From Streptomyces sp. F001 (GTDB taxonomy: Bacteria > Actinomycetota > Actinomycetes > Streptomycetales > Streptomycetaceae): a stretch of 64,000 bases of DNA. The first letter of the stretch is position 1. Every line of letters begins with the position of its first letter. The notes under the pieces were generated by a model. That model was not told where the DNA came from. It saw nothing but the letters and a program-made list of their open reading frames with translations, and made no database searches. Shown here in pieces: positions 59,436 through 64,000 of this stretch. Position numbers and translations under genes: made by a program. The stretch is from positions 1 through 64,000 of the forward strand of contig NZ_QZWF01000001.1 of the NCBI RefSeq assembly GCF_004187715.1, in the 5' to 3' direction.

Positions 59436-60434
59436 ATGCGCTTCCAACTGACCGAGGAACAGCGGGCGTTGCGGGACACCGTACGGCAGCTGCTCGTGCG
59501 GCGCTTCGACGACGAGGCGCTCCGGGCGGCCGTGGAAGCGCCCGTCCTGGACCGGGGGCTGTGGCGCGAGCTGGGCGCGGCGGGGTTCTTCGCGCTACGA
59601 CTGCCCGAGGCGGACGGCGGGGTCGGACTCGGGCCGGCCGAGGCCGTGCTGGCCTTCGAGGAGGCCGGACGGGCCCTGCTGCCCGGCCCGTTGCTGGCCA
59701 CGCATCTCGCGGCGGGCGCGGTGCCGGGGGCGGCCGACGGGTCGGTCGTCGTGGCGGCGGTCGACGGCAGCGGGCTGGTGGAGTGGCTGACGCAGGCCGA
59801 CGTCGTGCGCGGGGACGCACACGGGGCCGTACCCCTGCGGTCGGTGGACCCGCTCACGCCGCTGCACCGTGTGCCGGAGGCGGCCGGGGCCGCGGTGGTG
59901 ACAGGCGTGCGCGGCGCGACGAGGCCGCCTGGGGCGAAGGGTTCGCGCACGCCCCCGCACGCGGAGCCGGCGCCTCTGGGCGCGGCGGATCCGACGGCCG
60001 TGCTGCTGACCGCCGCCGAGCAGCTCGGCAGCGCCGCTCGCATCTGTGAGCTCGCGGTGCAACACGCCCGTACCCGCACGCAGTTCGGACGTCCGATCGG
60101 CGCCTTCCAGGCCGTACAGCACTTGTGTGCGCAGATGCTGGTCCGCGTGGAGGTGGCCCGTGCCGCCGTGTACGCGGCGGCCGTCACCGCCGACCCCGTG
60201 GACATCGCCGCGGCCCGGCTGCTCGCCGACGAGGCGGCCGTGCGCGGTGCCCGCGACTGCCTTCAGGTGCACGGCGGCATGGGCTTCACCTGGGAGGCGG
60301 AGGTGCATCTGCATCTGAAGCGCGCCTGGGTGCGAACCCACCGTGCGGGAGGCGGTACGGAGAGTGAGGAGCTCTTGGCGCAGGATCTGTCAACCGGGGT
60401 GGACGGACACGGCGCTGGGCTGCGGACTCGGTGA
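59436..60434 (+). CDS. Acyl-CoA dehydrogenase-like second subunit
   Basis: A 332-residue homologue of the acyl-CoA dehydrogenase fold. The N-terminal helical domain (LTEEQRALRDTVRQLLVRRF) and C-terminal domain (RTQFGRPIGAFQAVQHLCAQML, VHGGMGFTWEAEVHLHLKRA) are clear, while the middle domain is short and lacks the usual T-E-P-x-A-G-S motif, as in partner subunits of heterotetrameric enzymes. It starts one base after the preceding stop, so stoichiometric expression is likely. Confidence 0.88.
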   Translation: MRFQLTEEQRALRDTVRQLLVRRFDDEALRAAVEAPVLDRGLWRELGAAGFFALRLPEADGGVGLGPAEAVLAFEEAGRALLPGPLLATHLAAGAVPGAADGSVVVAAVDGSGLVEWLTQADVVRGDAHGAVPLRSVDPLTPLHRVPEAAGAAVVTGVRGATRPPGAKGSRTPPHAEPAPLGAADPTAVLLTAAEQLGSAARICELAVQHARTRTQFGRPIGAFQAVQHLCAQMLVRVEVARAAVYAAAVTADPVDIAAARLLADEAAVRGARDCLQVHGGMGFTWEAEVHLHLKRAWVRTHRAGGGTESEELLAQDLSTGVDGHGAGLRTR

Positions 60435-60796
60435 CCAGGTCGCCGCGCGTGTCGCGGATTGTGGCATACCGGTATCACTGAGCGTTGATATCTCCTTGTG
60501 TCCCAGGTGTGACTCGTCACGTCCCGGAGTCGAAGGTCCGCTCCGGTACCTTGTGTGGGATGCGAGTGGTTCCGAGCGCGAGCCGTGCCGGTGTTGCCCC
60601 TGGGGCGGCTCCGGATCCAGCGGTGCGCGCCGCTGCTCGCCCGGCGGGAAGGCCCTGTTCCACCGCCTGTTCGACCCCCCGCGACGAGCGTCGCACAGTA
60701 TGCCGCACGGATACTCCTTCGCGCTGGAATATGCCCGAAGCGCTTGTTGGGGTGACTGTGCGCCAACCATGCTGGTTCGTAAGGGAGTCACATTCC
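60435..60796. other. Gene-free region after the dehydrogenase pair
   Basis: 362 bases without a supported gene; open frames here lack ribosome-binding sites and known domains. The palindrome at 60461-60478 is the only clear element. AAGGGAG at its right edge (60781-60787) is the ribosome-binding site of the small ORF at 60797. Confidence 0.55.
60461..60478. promoter_or_regulatory. Palindrome GTGGCATACCGGTATCAC
   Basis: A perfect inner 10-bp palindrome ATACCGGTAT with outer GTG/CAC matches, 27 bases after the dehydrogenase stop. Candidate operator for the rightward genes; binding factor unknown. Confidence 0.5.
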
Positions 60797-60898
60797 GTGA
60801 ACCCTGCCCTCGCTGTTGTTCTGGTCATGCAGAAAATGGCTACGATCGTGGCCCTCGTGAGGCGCGAGCCTTTGTGTCCACCGGTTCGGATGGTGTGA
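60797..60898 (+). CDS. Possible 33-residue small protein
   Basis: GTG start 9 bases after AAGGGAG encodes MNPALAVVLVMQKMATIVAL followed by VRREPLCPPVRMV. The hydrophobic first half could be membrane-associated. Its TGA lies 3 bases before the GTG of the HATPase gene, which itself lacks a good ribosome-binding site, so the small ORF may couple translation. No homologue is known to me. Confidence 0.4.
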   Translation: MNPALAVVLVMQKMATIVALVRREPLCPPVRMV

Positions 60899-60901
60899 GC
60901 G

Positions 60902-61399
60902 GTGCAGGTGCTTCAAGTGCAGCTGGAGATCCGGCCCGACCCCGCAGAAGTGGGGCGCGCCCGCAGATGGACGCGTTCACGGCTCGCCGGGTCCGGTATA
61001 GAGGCCGACGAACAGCTTGCCGAGATCCTGGTCCTGCTCGTCTCCGAACTGGTCACCAACGCCGTGGTGCACACCGGCTGTCCGGCCGTTCTGAGGCTGT
61101 CCCTGCCCCAGCCGACCGCCGAACCGGCCACCGTCCGCCTGGAGGTGGCCGACGGCAGCACACAGGCCCCGCTGCCCCGGTGGGTGGACGGCGAAGCGAC
61201 CGGCGGCCGCGGCCTGGCGCTCGTCGACGGCCTCGCCGACCGCTGGGGCTGGAGCCCCGAAGGTGTCGGCAAGCGCATCTGGTGCGAACTGGACCGCTGT
61301 GCCGAGTCCCGGACGGCCGCGGTGGCATGCGGGGGCGACCGGGCTCCCGGATACGAGGGCTTCGAGGGGTACGAGGGGCTGGCCTACGAGGCGGTGTGA
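60902..61399 (+). CDS. HATPase-type anti-sigma/regulatory kinase (RsbW-like)
   Basis: A 165-residue ATP-binding protein of the HATPase_c_2 group. The N-box ILVLLVSELVTNAVVHTG carries Glu and Asn, VRLEVADGSTQAPLP the G1 Asp, and GGRGLALVDGLADRWGW the G2 glycines. Such Streptomyces proteins phosphorylate STAS antagonists or bind sigma factors; the STAS protein at 54438 is a plausible but unproven partner. The GTG start is 3 bases after the small ORF stop. The tail has repeated EGFEGYEG. Confidence 0.88.
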   Translation: MQVLQVQLEIRPDPAEVGRARRWTRSRLAGSGIEADEQLAEILVLLVSELVTNAVVHTGCPAVLRLSLPQPTAEPATVRLEVADGSTQAPLPRWVDGEATGGRGLALVDGLADRWGWSPEGVGKRIWCELDRCAESRTAAVACGGDRAPGYEGFEGYEGLAYEAV

Positions 61400-61591
61400 G
61401 GCGACCGGGTCCGGTTGTGCCGGTTTCCGCAAAGGCCGCGGCAGGTCCGGTCAGGGTCGGGGCAGGCCGGGGGCACGGTTGCAGCGGCGCCGGGCTTTTC
61501 GGGTCGGGTGAGGGGTGGCGCGCCGGGATGTGCTTCCATGCGCGCCTGCGTCAAAAAGGGCGTAAGTCGTAAATCCCCGAACGGGTGTTGA

Positions 61592-61603
61592 CGTCACGTG
61601 ACG
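61592..61603. promoter_or_regulatory. Perfect 12-bp palindrome CGTCACGTGACG
   Basis: It stands in a gene-free stretch between two convergent gene ends, preceded by GTGTTGA and followed by GGTTGATCACG. Role unknown; a regulator site for an unrecognised transcript is possible. Confidence 0.45.
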
Positions 61604-61744
61604 GGTTGATCACGCTGTTGCTCAGCGATTCGCCGCGAGGGGACGACGAGGGTTTCGGTGACGGGAGCCCTCGGCGAGTGCGGGTCGCGATTCGGCGTCG
61701 GTTCTCTCCGGGCCAAGAGGGGCCGATGGGAATCCCTCCCGCTC

Positions 61745-61783
61745 ATGGGGTCCCCCGCTCGAGCGAAGTCGAGCGTGGGGGAG
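61745..61783. repeat. Dispersed hairpin element, second copy
   Basis: ATGGGGTCCCCCGCTCGAGC followed by GAAGTCGAGCGTGGGGGAG. It is related, in inverted orientation, to 38899-38938. The CCCCC/GGGGG ends and CTCGAGC core can fold into a hairpin. Confidence 0.75.
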
Positions 61784-61885
61784 AAGCCGAGAGCGGGAGA
61801 GGGCACGCCGGAGTCGGATGGCGGCGCGTGGTGCGGTGCTCGGGGCGGGCGCTGTCGCGTCGCCAGCCGGACTCACCCGGATCAC

Positions 61886-62812
61886 CTACAGGATCGCGAC
61901 CGGCGCCACCGGCGTCCCGGTCGCGCCGACGAACGGTTCGGGCATCGCCGACAGCAGGAATGTGTAGCGGTTCGTTTCTCCACAGGCTGTGGACAACTTT
62001 TCGAGATTCCAGTTCTGGCCCTGCGGCATCCCCATCTCCACCAGGTGCAGCGCATGCACGGGAAGCCAGAGATTCTCGATCTCGGGCGGAAATATCTCAA
62101 ACGTGAGCGTGTCGTTCGCCACGGCCGCCACATCGCGCGCGTGGAACCACTCCGGCGTCCGGATCGACAGACCCGGCGACGGATATCCGTATCCGTGTTT
62201 GTCGCCGGCGAGACAGACCTGCACCTGCCCGGTCCGTACGAGGACGATGTCACCGGCGCGCACGCGCGTACCGGCGAGTTCCTCGGCCGCGTCCAGATCC
62301 TCCGGAGTGACCGCATGCCCGCCCGGGAGCCGGTCCGTCCCCCGCGCGCGGGCGACGTCCAGGAGCACCCCGCGCGAGACGATGTGCCGCGCCTTGTCGA
62401 TGCCGCCGAATTCCGCCCCGCCGTGCGCGGTGATGGTGCCGGCCGGGCGGCCGTTGTAGAGCCTGCCGGAGTGCGAGACGTGGGTCAGCGCATCCCAGTG
62501 GGTCGCCGCCTGCAGGCCCATGGTCACGGCGTCGTCGCTGCACGCGACCGTGCCCGGCCCGAACAGTTCCTGGTTGATCTGCACCATGACGTGCAGGGGA
62601 TTGACCCGCCCGGGGATCATCCCGGTCTGCACGCCGTCCTGTTGGAGGGGCAGGGCGAGGGGGACGCGGCGTCCCGTGCGGACCTCGGCGGCGGCCGCGC
62701 GGACGACCTCGTCGGTGATCAGGTTGAGCGTCCCCCGCTCGTCGTCCGCCCCCCAGCGGCCCCAGTTGTTCACGCGCCCCGCGATGTCGTGGAACTCGAC
62801 CGGCAGTGACAT
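61886..62812 (-). CDS. Cyclase family protein (kynurenine formamidase-like)
   Basis: A 308-residue metal-dependent hydrolase of the cyclase family. The metal site motif THWDALTHVSHSGRLYNG (about 103-120) has the His and Asp ligands, and GVLLDVARARG, DIVLVRTGQVQV and PVHALHLVEMGMPQGQNW follow as in the family. Members hydrolyse amides or cyclic esters. The ATG at 62812 has GGGGAGGG upstream. It is divergent from the SDR gene, with operator site 3 between them. Confidence 0.9.
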   Translation of the reverse strand: MSLPVEFHDIAGRVNNWGRWGADDERGTLNLITDEVVRAAAAEVRTGRRVPLALPLQQDGVQTGMIPGRVNPLHVMVQINQELFGPGTVACSDDAVTMGLQAATHWDALTHVSHSGRLYNGRPAGTITAHGGAEFGGIDKARHIVSRGVLLDVARARGTDRLPGGHAVTPEDLDAAEELAGTRVRAGDIVLVRTGQVQVCLAGDKHGYGYPSPGLSIRTPEWFHARDVAAVANDTLTFEIFPPEIENLWLPVHALHLVEMGMPQGQNWNLEKLSTACGETNRYTFLLSAMPEPFVGATGTPVAPVAIL

Positions 62813-62857
62813 GAGCCCTCCCCGGGGCTTGTCTCCAGGTGTCTGGCGGGGCAAAAA

Positions 62858-62874
62858 TCTAACGGGTCGTCAGA
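62858..62874. promoter_or_regulatory. 17-bp palindromic operator, site 3
   Basis: TCTAACG-GGT-CGTCAGA, six of seven arm positions symmetric, centred between the divergent cyclase (62812) and SDR (62896) starts. Same layout as sites 1 and 2, implying one regulator for the whole cluster. Confidence 0.7.
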
Positions 62875-62895
62875 AACTGCGGGAAGGGGCCGGGC

Positions 62896-63810
62896 GTGGG
62901 GAACTTCTTGGCCGGCAAGGTCGTCGCCGTGACCGGGGCCGGACGGGGCATCGGGCGGGCGGTCGCGCGCGCGGCGGCCGCCGAGGGAGCGCGCGTCGTC
63001 GTCAACGACTACGGGGTGGCCGTCGACGGGGCCTTTCCGACCAGCGAGGTCGCCGAGGCCGTGGTCAAGGAGATAGAGGCGGCGGGCGGGGAAGCGGTCG
63101 CGGTGGCCGACGACATCTCCACGATGGCCGGTGGTCAGCGGGTGGTCGACGCGGCGCTGTCGTCGTACGGACGGCTCGACGGCGTCGTCTGCGTCGCCGG
63201 GATCCTGCGCGAGCGGATGCTGTTCAACATGACCGAGGAGGAGTGGGACCCGGTCCTCGCCACCCACCTCAAAGGGACGTTCACGGTGTTCCGGGCGGCC
63301 TCGGCGGTGATGCGCAAACAGCGGTCGGGGACCTTGATCGGCTTCACCAGCGGCAACCATCAGGGGTCCGTCTCGCAGGCCAACTACAGCGCGGCCAAGG
63401 GCGGAATCATCTCGCTGGTACGGAGCGCCGCGCTCGGCCTGCACAAGTACGGGGTGACCGCGAATGCCGTGGCGCCCGTGGCCCGTACGCGGATGTCGGC
63501 GAACGTGCCGATGGAACTGGCGGAGATCGGCGAGCCGGAGGACGTCGCCGCGCTCGTGGCCTACCTGCTGTCGGAGCGGGCGCGGGAGGCCGGCATCACC
63601 GGGCAGGTGTACACGATCGCCGGCCCGAAGATCGCCGTCTGGGCCCAGCCGAGGGAGCTGCGCGCCGCGTACGCCGAGGGCTCCTGGACGCCGGAACGGA
63701 TCGCGGACTTCCTGCCGGGGACGGTGGGGGTGGATCCGATGCCGATGCTGTCGCAGGTGGCGGGGATGGAGAAGGCGGCGCGAGAGGGGGGCCGGCCGAA
63801 CGCCCAGTAG
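62896..63810 (+). CDS. Short-chain dehydrogenase/reductase
   Basis: A 304-residue SDR. The cofactor loop is VTGAGRGIGRAVARA, NAG is replaced by VAG in CVAGILRERML, and the catalytic region is FTSGNHQGSVSQANYSAAKGG with Ser, Tyr and Lys. The VNDYGVAVDG segment after beta2 resembles 3-hydroxyacyl-CoA or MFE2-type dehydrogenases. The C-terminal 60 residues extend beyond the minimal SDR. GTG start with AAGGGGC upstream. It is likely to act on a CoA-bound intermediate of the cluster. Confidence 0.92.
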   Translation: MGNFLAGKVVAVTGAGRGIGRAVARAAAAEGARVVVNDYGVAVDGAFPTSEVAEAVVKEIEAAGGEAVAVADDISTMAGGQRVVDAALSSYGRLDGVVCVAGILRERMLFNMTEEEWDPVLATHLKGTFTVFRAASAVMRKQRSGTLIGFTSGNHQGSVSQANYSAAKGGIISLVRSAALGLHKYGVTANAVAPVARTRMSANVPMELAEIGEPEDVAALVAYLLSERAREAGITGQVYTIAGPKIAVWAQPRELRAAYAEGSWTPERIADFLPGTVGVDPMPMLSQVAGMEKAAREGGRPNAQ

Positions 63811-63831
63811 CTCGGGGGGATGCGTCGTGCG

Positions 63832-63904
63832 GCGGGTGCGGGGTCGTTCTGGCTGGTCGGGGCCCGCGCGGCAGAGCCGCATATGTCACAGCCCCGCGCC
63901 CCTG
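63832..63904. repeat. Dispersed intergenic repeat, minus-oriented copy
   Basis: CGGCGGGTGCGGGGTCGTTC, TGGCTGGTCGGGGCCCGCGC, GGCAGAGCCGCATATGTCAC and AGCCCCGCGCCCCT. It fills the gap between the SDR gene and the next acyl-CoA dehydrogenase gene, where it may form a partial terminator within the operon. Confidence 0.85.
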
Positions 63905-63941
63905 GGGTCGCTGGACGCACCCCATGCTGAGAGGAGACCCC

Positions 63942-64000
63942 GTGGACTTCGGATTCACGGCAGAGGACGAGGCATTTCGAGCCGAGGCGCGAGAATGGCT
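63942..64000 (+). CDS. Start of an acyl-CoA dehydrogenase gene (cut by window end)
   Basis: GTG 63942 follows GAGAGGAG and begins MDFGFTAEDEAFRAEAREWL, the typical N terminus of acyl-CoA dehydrogenases of degradation clusters (compare MDLSYTPEEEDFRERLREWL at 58301). Only 19 full codons are in the window. It continues the catabolic cluster. Confidence 0.8.
   Translation, partial: MDFGFTAEDEAFRAEAREW

Larger units (their letters stand above)
61400..61885. other. 486-base gene-free region
   Basis: No gene is supported on either strand. It holds the perfect palindrome CGTCACGTGACG (61592-61603) close to TTGACG/TTGATC promoter-like words, and a hairpin repeat (61745-61783). Convergent ends: the HATPase gene stops at 61399 and the cyclase gene at 61886. 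Confidence 0.6.

Noticed and set aside
60343..61572. 409-codon frame overlapping the acyl-CoA dehydrogenase end, gap and RsbW-like gene
   Set aside because: It crosses two supported genes out of frame and has no domain or ribosome-binding site.

Overview
The window is chromosomal DNA of a Streptomyces or a very close relative. It is uniformly GC-rich with G/C-ending codons. It carries WhiJ-type XRE/DUF397 pairs, a DmdR1-type iron regulator, GTGA/ATGA translational coupling, leaderless-looking promoters and the hairpin-rich intergenic repeats common in this genus. From memory, the order serC ... atu-like operon ... pdxH-citrate synthase ... dmdR1 ... purU ... ECF sigma/anti-sigma ... EF-hand protein resembles the SCO4366-SCO4411 part of the S. 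coelicolor core; I could not check this.

Layout. 1-4.9 kb: end of an AadA-like gene, an SGNH hydrolase, a secreted beta-propeller protein, and a TetR regulator divergent from a DrrAB-type ABC exporter with a clear palindromic operator. 4.9-6.0 kb: serC. 6.3-12.3 kb: a sugar utilisation locus made of a GH32-like glycosidase, a LacI repressor with a matching operator, a binding protein and two permeases, but no ATPase. 12.4-18.8 kb: an FAD/4Fe-4S dehydrogenase, an EamA exporter behind a 13-codon leader ORF, a DUF4097-GtrA pair and an XRE/DUF397 pair. 18.9-29.1 kb: a tightly coupled acyl-CoA carboxylation/oxidation operon (AtuA-like, carboxyltransferase, biotin carboxylase and BCCP in two frames, acyl-CoA dehydrogenase, CoA ligase, enoyl-CoA hydratase) closed by its probable TetR regulator. 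29.1-31.2 kb: pdxH and a citrate synthase homologue.

31.2-33.4 kb holds the most remarkable item: a standalone IscB RNA-guided nuclease gene with a strongly folded omega-RNA-like region just upstream. Its RuvC motifs are intact, but the first HNH catalytic His is replaced by Tyr, so it may be a natural nickase. 33.5-40.7 kb: a PAP2 phosphatase (with a TTA codon) overlapping a two-component response regulator, the histidine kinase, a RidA-GNAT fusion, a PAS protein, a SIS protein with a DasR-like site, and dmdR1 with its antisense adm frame. 41.2-52.0 kb: an alpha/beta hydrolase lacking its nucleophile Ser, an ABC transporter, a prim-pol-like protein, a TPR regulator, a ProX/ATQY-repeat membrane protein, an orphan amino-acid-type binding protein and purU. 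52.1-55.5 kb: a mycothiol-domain anti-sigma factor, its sigma factor, an anti-anti-sigma protein and an EF-hand protein.

55.4-64.0 kb: a second acyl-CoA catabolic cluster (CoA ligase, amidohydrolase, paired acyl-CoA dehydrogenases, cyclase, SDR and another acyl-CoA dehydrogenase cut by the window end). Three near-identical 17-bp palindromes in its two divergent promoter regions suggest one shared, unseen TetR-type regulator. Small-scale DNA duplication is a theme throughout: a triplicated permease tail, a duplicated gene junction, a minisatellite leader and dispersed intergenic hairpin repeats.
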